The translations under genes and the position numbers were made by a program. Source: Anomaloglossus baeobatrachus (taxonomy: Eukaryota; Chordata; Amphibia; Anura; Aromobatidae). From it: a stretch of DNA of 64,000 nt. This document shows, one piece after another, positions 1 to 12,360 of the stretch (the first letter of the stretch is position 1; the number at the start of each line of letters is the position of its first letter). Below the pieces are notes generated by a model, which was not told the origin of the DNA, searched no databases, and saw only the letters and a list, made by a program, of their open reading frames with translations. Where the stretch lies: NCBI RefSeq assembly GCF_048569485.1, contig NC_134364.1:131462752-131526751 (forward strand), in the 5' to 3' direction.

Positions 1-86
1 GATTAAATTCCCTTTACCTGAGATGGATACTGCACCTTAACTGAGGTGCAGTACCCTGTGGCGACCAGAGCCTCAGGGGCGCCACA
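1..86 (-). mobile_element. End of a Ty3/gypsy-type solo LTR cut by the window edge
   Basis: The stretch ending CAGGGGCGCCACA is like the ends of the LTRs at 7293-9369 and 10312-11551. It abuts Tc1 sequence, so the LTR inserted into a Tc1 copy. The other end is outside the window. Confidence 0.6.
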
Positions 87-555
87 TTCGCAATTGAAGG
101 AAAGATGAATGCGGCCAAGTGCAGAGATATCCTGGAAGAAAACCTCTTCCAGATGCTCTGGACCTCAGCCTTGGCAGAAGGTTCACCTTCCAACACGACA
201 ATGACCTTAAGCACACAGCTAAAATAACAAAGGAGCGGCTTCAGAACAACTCTGTGACCATTCCTGACCATCCCAGCCAGAGCCCTGACCTAAACCCAAT
301 TGAGCATCTCTGTAGAGACCTGAAAATGGCGTCAACCAACGTTCACTATCCAACCTGACGGGACTGGAGAGGATCTGTAAGGAAGAATGGCCGAGGATCC
401 CCAAATCCAGGATCCCAAAGAAGACTCATGGCTGTACTAGCTCAAAAAGGATGGGTACTACTACTCAATACTGAGCAAAGGGGCTGAATACTTATGACCA
501 TGTGATATTTCAGTTTTTCTTGATTAATAAATTTGTAAACATTTTTACATTTCTG
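87..555 (+). pseudogene. Tc1/mariner transposase 3' fragment
   Basis: Shows the C-terminal half of a Tc1 transposase: FQHDNDLKHTAK (second catalytic Asp) and [12 protein letters not shown] (the E of DD34E), then a terminal region with GCTGAATACTTATGACC, usual at the end of this Tc1 family. The frame is broken before the second Asp and again after residue MA of LKMA. The 5' half lies beyond the LTR, outside the window. Confidence 0.85.
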
Positions 556-613
556 TTTTTTTCTGTCAAGATAGGGGATGGGAAGATGAGGGATGGGAAG
601 CAGAGTGCACAGT

Positions 614-667
<54 letters not shown>

Positions 668-1088
668 TATTTTCTATTTTTTTTTTCTTCCCTGTACATC
701 CATAAATTGGTAAATTGGTAAGCCTTGGAAAATCCAGTACCTGTTTTCAGCAATTTAGGACTGATGAGTCGACCAAGAAGCAAGTGTAATATTATTATTG
801 GTTATGTAAGATAAGTGAATAAGCCCCGCAGTGAATCAATAGGTATTGACATGAATTATTGCTCTGATCACGATCTCGTTCACCTTTCTTCTTAGTTCTG
901 CGCTGGATTCCTAGAACAGCAGAAGAACAGGTTCAGAAGCCTCGAGTGCAGCTCATGAATGCTGTGCACTGCCAAGAATGCGCTTCCTGGAGAGAAGGAG
1001 TGACGCCAAGAAACAGATGCTACTTTGTGTGTTTACAAAAACAAGACATCAGAAAGATGATGGAAGGTCGGGGACAAAACGTACCTAA
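556..1088. other. Intergenic, with an (AT)n microsatellite
   Basis: A perfect (AT)n run of about 45 bases lies near 618-661, just after the Tc1 end, and is flanked by A/T-rich sequence. I see no recognisable gene between it and the Harbinger element; the short open frame at 946-1155 runs into the element. Confidence 0.7.
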
Positions 1089-2499
1089 AGGCTACTTTAC
1101 ACACTGCGATATCGGGCGCGATATCGTCGTATGTGCGGCACGCCCTGTTCGTTAGTGCGATGTGTGTTCATCGCTGTGTGTCCATGTTTTAGTCGTGTGC
1201 TTACGGTCACATGTCACAATCTCTTTTATAGTCACCTTCCAAGCTATCTCGTTTCCCGATGTAATGAGGAACATTAGCATCGTTGTGTAGCGGTCTCACC
1301 GCATGGATTTCAAATTGTCATGGCGATATGGGCGTTGGTTCCCCACACAAAGTGCATCTTGATGTAGTAGAATTGTAAACTCGCTACACCCCTTCTTGCC
1401 TTGACTCATTTGTTTAATCAGCACTATTGATTTTCATTGGATGTTGGTAGTATAAATGTGCGCAGATGCGTGTTCATTCTTGCAGCTTTTGTCTACCCAT
1501 CAGCGTTTGTCCTCGCACAAGTGAATTTTGAAAACAACTGTAATCTGGACTTGCGAATCTTTGCTGCAAGGTATGTGTTATAGTTTTTACTCAATTTGTG
1601 TTTTTTTTTTTTATGTTTAAAATAATACACCATTTTTTTTGAGTCTCACAATAAAAACCTTTAACAGATATGAATCATATTCTTATTGGTCACAGTAATG
1701 TTTGACGGCTTTTAAACTTTAAAGTTTGGATGCCTGCAATCTTGATTAACATACAATAATGGTTAATATAATATATATAACTGTCATGTATTAAAGAAAC
1801 ACAAATACAGTCATAATATAGGCTATTTACTAAATTATGATAAACCCAATTTAAAAATACTAACATATTTAAATGGTATAATACAAAGGAAGACATAAAC
1901 CAAAAAAAAAGAGGAAAAATATACAACAATTATTGAACAAAAAAAAAAAAATAAAAAAAAAAAAAACAAACAAACTCACATGCGAAGTTTATCTCACGGA
2001 CGAATGACGCCAAACTATACGCCGGACACGGAGGCAGCAGGACACGTCCAAAACCTACGAAATTAACCTAGGAAATGAACCCACCAAATGGATAAACGCT
2101 AAAAGGATGTTAGCGTATTACATATATTATGGTCCAATCATGGAGCAGATGCGTTAGCAAATAGGAAACAAGTAGGCGTATTGAACATTTAAAACACCAT
2201 ACACGCCCGTATCGATGATGACGCTAGAGGCAACAATTTTTTAAGTCGCTTTAGTAGTGTCACACGTAACGAAAAGTATGTTGAAAGGAACGAGCAACGA
2301 TAGTTACAACGAAATAACAACGATTTTTAGGAATTAGGACCCGTGTAGCCGATTAGCGATAAATCACGCTTTTGCGACGATTTTACATCGCTGAACGCTG
2401 TTACACAAAGCTATATCGCTAACGATTGCGGAAGTGCGTCACTAAAACCGTGACCCCAACGACAAAGCTCGGGCGATATCGCAGTGTGTAAAGCCCGCT
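1089..2499. mobile_element. PIF/Harbinger-type element with TAA target duplication
   Basis: Termini AGGCTACTTTACACACTGCG and its inverted counterpart ending GTGTAAAGCCCGCT match over most of 28 bases, through GCGATATCG. The flanks are TAA (1086-1088) and TAA (2500-2502), the target duplication typical of PIF/Harbinger. It is 1411 bases long with no transposase frame. Near the left end a TATAAA (about 1451) is followed by a possible short exon ending AAG/GTATGTG near 1571, which could be the remnant 5' end of an autonomous parent. Confidence 0.75.
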
Positions 2500-2512
2500 T
2501 AAGGGCAAAGGG

Positions 2513-2745
2513 AGGGCACATACAGCTCTGAGGGAGGGCACATACAGCTCTGAGGGGGGCCTATGCAGCTCTGAGGGGGGGCACATACAGCTCTGAGGAG
2601 GGGGCACATACAGCTCTGAGGGAGGGCCCATACAGCTCTGAGGAGGGGGCACATACAGCTCTGAGGGGGGACACATACAGCTCTGAGGGAGGGCCCATAC
2701 AGCTCTGAGGAGGGGGCACATACAGCTCTGGGGGAGCCATACAGC
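2513..2745. repeat. 22-24-bp minisatellite
   Basis: About ten copies of a unit close to CATACAGCTCTGAGGGAGGG, starting 11 bases beyond the Harbinger element's end. Single diverged relatives recur further right, to about 2865. The minus-strand open frame across it is a repeat artefact. Confidence 0.9.
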
Positions 2746-3898
2746 TATAGGAGGCAGATATAGCTGTTGGATAGTATACAGTTCTGAGGGACTATACAGG
2801 TCAGCTACGGTGGGTAGGCAGGGGGCGTGGGGGGGGGCACATACAGTTCTGGGTTCAGTGATGCTGCCGGGCACTGCGGCTCCTCTTTATTCCTCTGTGG
2901 GATGGGAGCACAGCACACCACGTGGTAGCTTTGCCCACAGATGAACTTCTATACACATGCACCCAGCGTTCAGCAGTGAACGCTTAGTGCAGGTGTCGGG
3001 TATAAAGGGCCGGCAGCCAGGATAGTGAGGCTGCCAACCTGAGAAATATGGTCTCCGGAACTCGGCCCGGGGGTCGCAGAAATGATCACCTCCACTGCCA
3101 ACTGCGAGTGGCCCCCCAGCTATCCAGGGCCCTGGCACTTGCCCGGGTACGCAGGGTGCTGACGCCGGCCCTGTTGCTCAGTCACAGCAATAAACCACTC
3201 TTATTCAGATATAAGTTGAATGGTATTTATGGCCACTTCTGGTGAGTCAAGTTAGGAATTCGGAAGCAGAGACCTGCAAAGAATTGGAAAGTGCTCAAAA
3301 GAGACCTGTAGTTAGTATAATTTTGTTTATTTATTATTTAATTGGTCTGAGAACCTCAAAAAAAAATTGTATTCCCCAGAACCCCCCTTTGATTAAATCA
3401 TGAAACAAAATCTTGAAAACTTGAAGACTTTTATTTGCTATTTGTTCATTGTAGGGGAAATGCTGTTTATAGAGGTTTTCCCACAAAGCACAAATATATT
3501 AACTACAAATGTGATAAAAGTGAGATTCTGACAAGGTTTATTGGGATTTAACATAAACTGCGTATTAAAGTGTAACCATTGTTCTAATTTTTATTTCAGA
3601 AATCATTAATACTCATGCAAATAGGCAACAGTTAGTATTAGATTTTATGGTGCTGTGTATGGAGAGCCCCGGTTCTCGGGATTGCTGGAGGCCACGGTGG
3701 TCGGATCTCAAGCCTTAAGAAAGCTTTCCTCCTTCACGTGGATTGGAGATAACTTGTGTGGAGCACACTCTGTTAGATCATCACACAGATATGGGGGGAT
3801 CATGCTATTACGGGGTATCTCTGGTTGATACAGGCTGCTAAAAAGGTAAATTCAGCAAAGGCTTTGGAGGGCATCTGATGCCGGCACGCTCAACCTCA
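2746..3898. other. Unassigned intergenic sequence
   Basis: GC-rich to about 3200, with diverged relatives of the preceding minisatellite, then A/T-rich. No gene family, RNA or terminal repeat was recognised. Confidence 0.5.
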
Positions 3899-4369
3899 GG
3901 CTACTTTCACACTTCCAGTTTGAGCACTGCGGCTCAATCCGGCTGTGAAAACTATGCAACGGATGCGGCGAAAACACCGCATCCTTTGCATAAGTTTTTA
4001 CATGCGGCCCGTCCGTTTTTTTCCGGTTGCAGCATGCTACTGAGCATGCACAGTGGAAAAAACCGCATGCGGCGAGCGGATGCGTTTTTTTCCGCATCGC
4101 GTCGCATCCGGCCTCCATAGGTATGCGATGCGGTGTTTTTTGCCGGAGCAAAAAACGTTGCAGGGAACGTTCGATCCGGCCGCAGCATCGGCTAAATCTG
4201 CCGCATGCGGCAAAAACCGGACCGAACGCAAGCCCCTGCGGCACAATACGGCACTAATGTAAGTCTATGCAAAAAAAACCGCAACCGGCGTTACAAAAGC
4301 CAGTTGCGGTTTTTCTGCAGAACGCCGTATTGTGCCGCAGTGCAAAAATCCGGATGTGTAAAAGTAGCC
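3899..4369. mobile_element. PIF/Harbinger MITE, uninterrupted copy
   Basis: 471 bases bounded by GGCTACTTTCACACTTCC and an inverted end GGATGTGTAAAAGTAGCC, with TCA on both sides. The interior is built of GCATGCGGC-, CCGGATGCG- and TTTTTTCCG-type blocks. A second copy at 23434-27585 is split by a gypsy derivative; the uninterrupted TTTGCATAAG (3987-3994 region) shows the pre-insertion site. Confidence 0.85.
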
Positions 4370-4875
4370 TCAGAGGCTTTGGGCTACGATCACGAATAAG
4401 CCAGTGCCCAGCTACCCTGCATGCCATACCCGAAGATCTGCATAATGTCCGGCTCAGCAGTTTGCTGTGGTGTGTGCTCCATGTTTAGATTGAAGAACGG
4501 TAGGACAAATCACACAGCGGTTACACGGTCAGCTTAGACTCGTTAAAGAGTAACTTGAGTAAGAGGACAGTCTGCGGAGTCTTGTTTTGTAATATAATCT
4601 GCCTTCTCAGAACAAGCTGATCCAAAGTGGTCTCTTTTGCAAGAGTGGAATCAATGCCTTTTCTCTGCAGGAGGAGACATTTACACAAGCTTGTTTATGA
4701 ATTTAAAAGTACCAGATAAAAACATTGCAAAATACGGAAAACAACCAAAATACCCAAAACATAGGACAACCCAGATACAGCCACAGTGGTTTTGCACAAA
4801 TCTAAAAAGACGATGATTGTTTTAAGAATAGTAAAGTACACTCTGTACCCAAGAGGTCTTAATTAGATAAACAAT
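4370..4875. other. Unassigned intergenic sequence
   Basis: No gene or repeat family recognised between the Harbinger MITE and the solo LTR. Confidence 0.5.
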
Positions 4876-6072
4876 TGTACCGCCCCGTGCTTGGATGCAG
4901 CCGAGCCGCTCGGATCCGGGCTCGTTTGGTGGGTGGCTCGAGCGCCTCCGGACCCGGGGGTCACGTCGCTCTGCAAGGGGTTGCTGGCGATCTCGATGGG
5001 GGTGGTTAGGTAGATGTGTACGGCCAGAGCCGTATTTCAGTTTGTGACGCCACCCACGGGACGTGGTGAAAGTGTAGACACCACCGCTGCGATTATGGGA
5101 CACCCGGGGGAGATGGTAGTGCAGCAAGATGTTAACCCCTCCGTGAGCAGGGATGATGGCCCCTGGGACCCGCTAGGGGAGTGTAGTGTTTGGGTGGTGC
5201 AGGGCGGAGCGCGGCCAGATGGCACTGTTGTACTCACGATTACTGACACACTCAAGTCTCTGATGAACAAAGTTGATGGTGGTCGGTGCCCGCAGCCGGC
5301 TGCGTCTTGTCCCCCACCCGGGTTAATGGTCCTGGCCTTTCTCCTACACCTCTTTATGTTTGTGTAGACTGCCTGTGCCTTAGCAGCAGGAGTCCGCTCC
5401 CCGGCTGTGTATGTACCGGTGGAGTCCATTTGCCCGCAGGCACTGGCCCATGGGATCTCTCTGCTTGTGCAGTGGCTTTCTATCCCCCTCGGTGGGCTGT
5501 TGCCTTCTTTCGGGTCTTGGGATGGGAAAGGACCTAAGGTCCAGACCTCAATCAGTGAATTCGACGTGGTCCAGTGGCTTCTGGGCCACGTTCTGGGTCT
5601 GAGTACCCCTCCTTGTGCTCCGGTTTCCAGTCGGCTCCCCGGTTCGGTACCGGTGGGCCACTACCCTGTCCCGGTCCCTTACGGTTCCACCTGGCCGTCT
5701 TCCCGGCTCCTGCAGGTCAGGCCAGCGCCTGCCTCCTAGTCTAGGTACTAGGCTTACGACCCCGGCACCTGTCAGTTTCCGCTGCAGACATGTCACCACA
5801 GGCCTGCTGCTCTCTCCTCCTCTCAACTCCACTTGACTGACTGTACTGACTTGAACTGAACTTGAACTGAACTGAACTGCAGTTTCCTGCCTCAGGCCCT
5901 CTGGACTCCTCGGTGGGCGTGGCCAACCACCTGGCTCCGCCCCCTGGTGTGACCATCAAGCTCTGAGGGAGGTGACTAGGTTTTTATGTGGTTGGCTGCT
6001 GTTACTTTATTAGGGGGACGGGTGTTATGCAAGGGCCTACCTGTGACTACCTGGCTAGTCCAGGGCGTCACA
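4876..6072 (-). mobile_element. Solo Ty3/gypsy-type LTR, CAAT target duplication
   Basis: Starts TGTACCGCCCC, ends GGGCGTCACA, flanked by CAAT on both sides (4872-4875 and 6073-6076). It contains the GTGACGCCACCCACGG block common to the LTR group of this window, and its TCCGGACCCGGGGG block places it with the LTRs at 21039, 58393 and 63372. No internal region is attached, so it is a solo LTR. Confidence 0.85.
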
Positions 6073-6098
6073 CAATCAGGACCAAAAGTGTTGGCACC

Positions 6099-6795
6099 TG
6101 TCACGCACAGACTTAAGGAAGGTTCAGCACACAACGAGACACACAACAAACAGGGGCTTCTCCACAACAAAGAAGGATTACACTGGGGACACTTAAACAA
6201 TGGTGGTCCCTTGTGCTAGGGAGAGGGATGATTAGACACCTCCTGCACTCACGTGCAGCTGCATCCTGCATTTCTAGTCAGTCCCTATACAGGTTCCGCA
6301 CCTGTCGCTGAGCAGGATACTTGAAGCCCTTAGAGACACTGTAATAACCCTGGCTAGTGAGCTGGCAGATGAGGATCGCTAGTCCCACCGCTGTACTAAT
6401 ACAACAAGAAGGGAAGTTAAAACAGACAGGGGAAACCACAAAGGATAAATCCAAACTTTACGGCTGCAGTCAGACACCAGGACTGCAGCCTACACTGCTT
6501 CACTGCAACAAGGGCTCGGCAGCTCCTTCCACCTTGGGTCCTAGCTTCAGAGTGGATCAGAATAACCAGCCCCCTCTACTGGGAGATGTGACCATATATA
6601 GGGGAAGGGACTGGTCACCAACTGGAAGCACCAGAGGTCAGGAGTCAGAAGCTGCTGGAACCCAAAACTGACATAAACCCTTTCAGTTCCAAAGGAAAGG
6701 GAATTATGTTTGGTGTGAGGAGTCTCAGATGGCTAAGAGGGAGTCTGGTTCAGATCCTGTCACAAGTCTCTAGATGCAGAGAGATGGCCGTTACA
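6099..6795 (-). mobile_element. LTR-like insertion in the Tc1 fossil
   Basis: A 697-base block, TGTCACGC to CCGTTACA, separates two parts of the Tc1 5' region. It has TG...CA ends and a minus-strand TATATA-type box near 6595. No clear target duplication was found, so the solo-LTR reading is tentative. Confidence 0.45.
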
Positions 6796-7292
6796 ACATC
6801 CTTAAAATTGTTCCGGACAATTAAGTATTTTTCGCTGAAAATGATTGCAATTGCACATTTTGTTATACACATGTTTACTTCCTTTGTGTGTATTGAATCT
6901 ACACAAAAAAAAATAGAAAAAAGGCAAATTGGACATAATTTCACACAAAAACTCCAAAAATGGGCAGGACAAAATTGGCACCTTTTCCAAAATTGTGGGT
7001 AACAACTTTGTTTTAAGCATGTGTTCCTTGTTCAAACTCACCTGTGGCAAGTAACAGGTGTGGGCAATATGAAAATCACACCTAAAGTCAGAAAAAAGGG
7101 GAGAAGTTGACTCAATCTTTGTATTGTGTGTTTATGTGTGCCACACCAAGCATGGAGAACAGAAAGAGGAAAAGAGAACTGTCTTAGGGCTTAAGAACCA
7201 AAATTGATTAAATTATCAACAATCTCAAGGTTACAAGTCCATCTCCAGAGATCCTGATGCTTCTATGTGGTACAACATAATCAAGATGTTTA

Positions 7293-9369
7293 TGACGTGC
7301 CCACGGGGTCTTGGAGGACACTCGTCATGTGGCCGGTGTCGGTTTGGGGTGTCACAGCGGCCTGGCTCGGTTCCGTGACCCCAGCGGTGTCAATAAAAGG
7401 GGGAATGGGGTGTGGAGTTTGAATTTATGACGCCACTTGTGGTGTGCGGCCAAGTATTAGCCGCCGCTGCAGGAGGTCTTCTCTGGGGCGGATGATAACG
7501 CAGCTCTGATGGTACAGCTGTCTACAGGCAGAGCTCAGGCCCCAGGGAGGATGTTGGGGGTAGTAGTCGCCTATGGCGCAGGGGCGCGACGATGGGAGCG
7601 CCAGCACTGATGGGACGACACAGAAGTTGCAGTTTAAGTTCTTTACTCACTGAGATGTCACCGCCTTTGTGCTCCAGCCGATCCCGGATAGTTCGGAGGT
7701 CAAAGCCGGTGTTTCCTTCTGTGTGTCCTTTCCAGTGGTCTTCCCTCCACCCCAGCTCCTGGGCCGTGGAACGGGTCACGGGTGCCTGTGTCGCGGGCGG
7801 AGGAGGGGACGCTGCGTTCACCCACTGCTCGGGTCCGGCTACTGCTGCTGCTGCTCGGTGGTGGCTCGAGCGGTGGGCCGGATCCCGGGGACTCGAGCGG
7901 CGTTCCTTGCCCGTGAGTGAAAGGGGGGTGGTGTGTGGTTTGGGGATATTGTCCGTGACGCCACCCACGGTTGTGGTGAAGTTGTGACACCGCCGCTGCT
8001 CTGGACGGGGATCCCGGGAGCGATGACAGGGAGCAGCTTGGATGTTGGTTCTCCCCTCCGTGGGTAGGGGGTTGGTTGTCCCGGGGCCCCGGTGAGGGTT
8101 TGGGGGTGACAAGCGGGTTACGGGGCCTGGTGAGGTGCAGGGTCACGGGGGCAGCGCTGTGCCGCACGGCACGGTGGTACTCACTCAGCCAGTAATTTAC
8201 TGGTAAAACAAACGGCTGGATGGACGGGTCCCACAGGCGGCTGCGGTTGTTCTCCTCCCGGTAGGTTGATGGTGACTGCCTTTCCCTGCACCTGTGTTGT
8301 GTTTACGGTTCCAATGGCTTCCCACTGGTAACCCGCTCCCCAGCTTGGATGGATGCTGAGGGAGCCCCTTTTGCCCGCAGGCTCTGGCCCTGGGAACTGT
8401 AGCCTTGGCGGTGACTGTGTTTCCCTCTACGGTGTGAGCTGTTGCTTTCAATCGGGTCTTGACTGCTGGGAAACGCCAGAGGTTCCCTTCGCTAACGGAT
8501 TTGACCAGTTTCACGGTGACTCCTAGCCTGGTCGGGGTCCGTAGGCCCTGCCGGATGGTGCTGGCTTCTCTTCACTCCCCGATCCGGTACCGGCGGGCCA
8601 CTGCCCGTCCCCGGTCCGTATGGTTCACTCCAATCAGCCTCTCCTGCAGACGGTCACCACCGTCTGCAAACCTTGCTGTATGTGCCCGGGCCACGCACCC
8701 GGACACGGTCAGTCTCCTCTACTACCACTTAACTCTCTCTAACTGATCTGACTCCTTTTCCCGCCTCCAGGACTGTGAACTCCTCGGTGGGCGGGACCAA
8801 CCGCCTGGCCCACCCCCTGGTGTGGACATCAGCCCCCGGAGGAAGGCAACAAGGATTTGTGTTTGACTTAGGTGTGCCTAGCCGGGGTGTGGGGTGTGTT
8901 GGTGTAGTACCTGTGACGTCCTGGCTTGTCCAGGGCACCACACCTGCTGCACTCCCTGTGGACCCTGGGATCCCCCTTCTTCCTAAGAACGCGGGTCGAG
9001 CCTCCAGCTCCGGACCACGGGCCCCTTTCTGTTCTGTGTTCTTTTCCTGATGTCTCTTCCTGATGCCTTTTCGACCCACTTCCTGGGTGCCGACCTGGCG
9101 CTAACTGATTCTGAGTGAGATGGCTAGTAACTTCCCCTGCAGGTGCCCCACCCCCAGGGTTGCTGAGCAAGTGGGCAAGAGGTCCCATACCTCCTGATGG
9201 CCACCCCTGGCACCTAACCTGGCCCAGACTCAGTGAAAGAGCTCCCGTGTTATGTGTTGAGTGTGTGATGGTGGTTTACCGGTGATGACCTCCTCCGTAT
9301 CCGAGATGAATACTGCACCCCGGATGAGGTGCAATACCTTATGGCGCCTGAAGCTGTAGGGGTGTCACA
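7293..9369 (-). mobile_element. Solo LTR, TTTA target duplication, containing another LTR
   Basis: Outer LTR starting TGACGTGCCC and ending GGGGTGTCACA, flanked by TTTA at 7289-7292 and 9370-9373. About 920 bases belong to it once the inner LTR is subtracted. It carries the TGACGCCAC block of the window's LTR group and resembles the LTR at 10312-11551. Confidence 0.85.
7789..8942 (-). mobile_element. Solo gypsy LTR nested in another LTR, CCTG target duplication
   Basis: Begins TGTCGCGGGCGG and ends GGGCACCACA, flanked by CCTG (7785-7788 and 8943-8946). It is a close relative of the LTRs of the full-length element at 38209-46408 and of the derivative at 23530-27171. No internal sequence is attached. 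Confidence 0.88.
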
Positions 9370-9605
9370 TTTACAACCCATGGTACTGTAGCTAATCTCC
9401 CTGGACGTGGACGACAGTGAAAAATTGATGAAAGGTTGTAATGCAGGATAATGCGGATAGTAGATAAGCACCAATCAAGCTCGGAAGAAATTTAAGCTGT
9501 CCCGTAGGCTCAGGGTGCATTAGTGTCAGCGCAAATTATCTGTCAACACTTGAATTAAATAAAATGCTATGGCAGGAGACCCAGGAGGACCCCACTACTG
9601 ACAAA

Positions 9606-10307
9606 AGTAATCGTAAATAAAAAAATCTATGAAAATTAACAAATGAAAGTCAGACATTTGCTAGCAGATATTCATGGCACCAGCCATGCCTCCATCACAC
9701 TGGGATGTCACATAAAGGCTTAATTTAAGTATTCCAAGATTATACTTCTTTTGTAGGAAGAGGTCATATTCTCTCTTTTAGAATGATGTATACCTTACAA
9801 TCATAGATAGTGACATTTGCAGTAGCATTTACATACGTGCCATTTATTGCAGAATGCAAGTTTGGAGAATACAATTAGGCTCCGTGGTGTCAGGATATAT
9901 TATAGAAGCGCTCCCAAGCTGATCACATCGTTAAGAGGTTAAAAAAATAAGCGCTAGACGAATACAATTTATACATACCCCACAAGTCTACTGACGCCGT
10001 CCACACTGCTAGAATGCAAAATATGTTCTTTTATCCCTCTGTTATCGGAGTTCATGGAGTTTAGAAGCCAAAATTATTGTCCAATCTGCATAATTCAGTC
10101 TTTGTAAACGCTGCAAAATATATATATATATACTTCACCTGATAAGTTTGACATCTTACCCCGCCCATCGTTAAAATAAACGTGCAAAACGCCAGAATTC
10201 TGGGAAAAACTCCTTAAGCCCCGATCATAAACCAGTTCTTGACAGAATTCTGCCTTAAAACTGTCTGAAATGTCACCACATTCTTATATAATTCATAGCG
10301 GCACAAA
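9606..10307. other. Unassigned A/T-rich sequence
   Basis: No gene or clear repeat family recognised; there is a short TATATA run near 10120. Confidence 0.5.
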
Positions 10308-10311
10308 CATG

Positions 10312-11551
10312 TGTGAAGCCCCACAGGTGTTGTGTCGGTGCCTTACCTTCAGGGACTCCACTCGGCTGGATCTGGTCACAGGTAGGAGATCTTCTTCTTG
10401 TCGTGACGCCACTCTCAGTATTGCGGCCAGTAGGGACCGCCACTGCAGGTTGAGGGACGCCTGGGGCTGATGGTGAGTGCAGTTAGTTGGAATAGCCTCC
10501 TGAGAGTGAGGCAAGCCCCAGGGCCCTGTGTAGGTGCGTAGAACCACAAGGCGCAGAATAACTCCACACAGGCAGAATGTCTTTCAGGGTTTTTACTCAC
10601 TTCAGGTGGCAGGGTGAGTAACCCGGGCGTAGCTGGGATGAACCAGGCGGGAACCAGGTATCCTTCAGGCTGACTTCTGATGGTGACTACCAACTCGCCT
10701 TCCTTAGCCCTTGGTGGTTTGGGGTAACCCCGACTTTTAGTCCCTATGGGGGTCACCCAGGGAAGTTGCTGAAGCCTCTCTCCCCTTCGTTTGCCGTGTG
10801 CTTGTTGCCTGGGCCAGATCACTCCAGCTTCTTGCCTCCTGTGAACTGTGGGCCCTAACTGTGGCTACGTGGCTGCGGCTTTTAGGTGTTGTGGTGTGGG
10901 CTTTGAGGGCCCCACACCGGCAGGTTTAGCAGGGAAAGGTGGATCTATCCCCACTCCGGGATCTGCCGCCCGTTTGGGCCTGGTTCTCCCTAGCAGTCTC
11001 CTTACTTCCCACTCTGTGCTCTCTCTCTAGCTGGAGATGGGTTTCGGGTAGCCCTCCTAGGTGACCGTTCTCCCCCGTCGGTAGCCACTGCGCGGACGCT
11101 GTCAGACTACAGCAGCCCAGGGGAAGGGGTCAGCTCTCCTCGGAGCTCCCTGGACTCTGCTCTGAACCGGCTCACATCTGGGACCTTCACTGCTGCTCCT
11201 GTCAGAGCTTCACTTTCCTGCTCCTCACTCCTCCACACTCTGCTGCAGACTGTTTACTCCTCCCTCTCTTTTCCCTTTTGTGCCTGCCTACGCCACCTAG
11301 CAACCAGATTCTCTTACCACACCCCTTGAGAGGAGATGGAGGCTTTTGGCCCCCTCCACTATTCCAGTGGAGGCGAAGGCTTTTCCCCCTCCTGGGATCC
11401 CCAGGGGTCCTCTCATAGGTACATGTGTGAGACCTGGTCACTATGCGCCTGTGTAGTCACACCTCGGTCAGCCTTCTGGATTACCTGTATTGTACTGTCC
11501 CCAGCATGGGTGCAGTACTCAGTGGTGCCTGACCAGGTCAGGGGCGCCACA
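10312..11551 (-). mobile_element. Solo gypsy-type LTR, CATG target duplication
   Basis: Starts TGTGAAGCCCC and ends GGGGCGCCACA; CATG on both sides (10308-10311 and 11552-11555). Contains the GTGACGCCACTC block and is closest to the outer LTR at 7293-9369. Confidence 0.85.
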
Positions 11552-11555
11552 CATG

Positions 11556-12360
11556 TTGTGACTTTTGTGTTTTTTAACCTGTCCTGGCCAGGGCTGCCAC
11601 AACTTTTTGACTGGAGGATGTCTTCTAGGTGGAATGTAGAGCAACTGGAATATGCCCCAAATTGAATAAGAGCAGTGATGGGCCGGATACCTAGTGTCCG
11701 TGCATGGACCCCGAACATGGAGATCTCAGGGAGCTCCGTGTTATTGTTCGGGTTCAGCCTCCCGGATAATAAAAAAGTGCAGTGTGATGGGACAGTGTGA
11801 AGTGGTATAAGTATGGAAAGGGGGCAGCATAGGGACAATGTGGTGGGCATAGCTAATCTGCGTGGACAGCGAGGCAGTTATAGTTAATAAAGGTAGACAG
11901 TGTTATGGTTATAGTTAATAAGGGTAGACACTGGTAGTTATAGTTCAGAAATGCAGACAGAAAAGCGATATTTTATAGGAGAAAACATGCACCATAAGAG
12001 GGAATAGTGTGTGAAATCATATTTTGTATAAGGAATAGAGATTGACAGAACAGCAGAAAACCGGGACCGGCAGCTCCTTGTTATCTTTTTTTTTTATTCG
12101 GTTCTGGTCCCCGTATAAGTCTATGAAGATTAGAAACCGTAGATTAAAAATGTTGGTAGAAGGGATAAGGGGATAGGAGCACAAGCGGTGCACTTACCAA
12201 AGATCTGTCATGGCAGTATGCTGTTTCCATGTCGCGCATTCACTTCCGTAGCAGCTCATTGAATATGCACTGGTTTCCCCGCCCACCGACGTCTGTGATT
12301 GGTTGCAGTTAGATGCGCCCCCACACTGAGTGTCAGCGTGTCAAATGATTGCTTCCAATC
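11556..12360. other. Unassigned sequence
   Basis: Contains a locally duplicated GTTATAGTTAATAA(A/G)GGTAGACA motif near 11875-11935. No gene recognised. Confidence 0.5.

Larger units (their letters stand above)
6077..9605 (+). pseudogene. Tc1-like transposon fossil split by LTR insertions
   Basis: The left end, CAGGACCAAAAGTGTTGGCACC, resumes after an insertion as a Tc1 5' region leading to ATGGAGAACAGAAAGAGG (about 7152). The frame meets a stop soon after (ELS then TAG), followed by the YQQSQGYKSISRD-like helix-turn-helix remnant. The gene stops at 7292 and continues at 9370 with GTVANLPGRGR and KIDERLQ-like words. It then decays and is lost near 9605, so the DDE half is missing. Two LTR-like blocks lie inside it, at 6099-6795 and 7293-9369. 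Confidence 0.8.

Noticed and set aside
5014-5740. Open frames of 110-130 residues in the LTR at 4876-6072
   Set aside because: Overlapping frames in GC-rich LTR sequence with no protein similarity; comparable frames recur in each related LTR.
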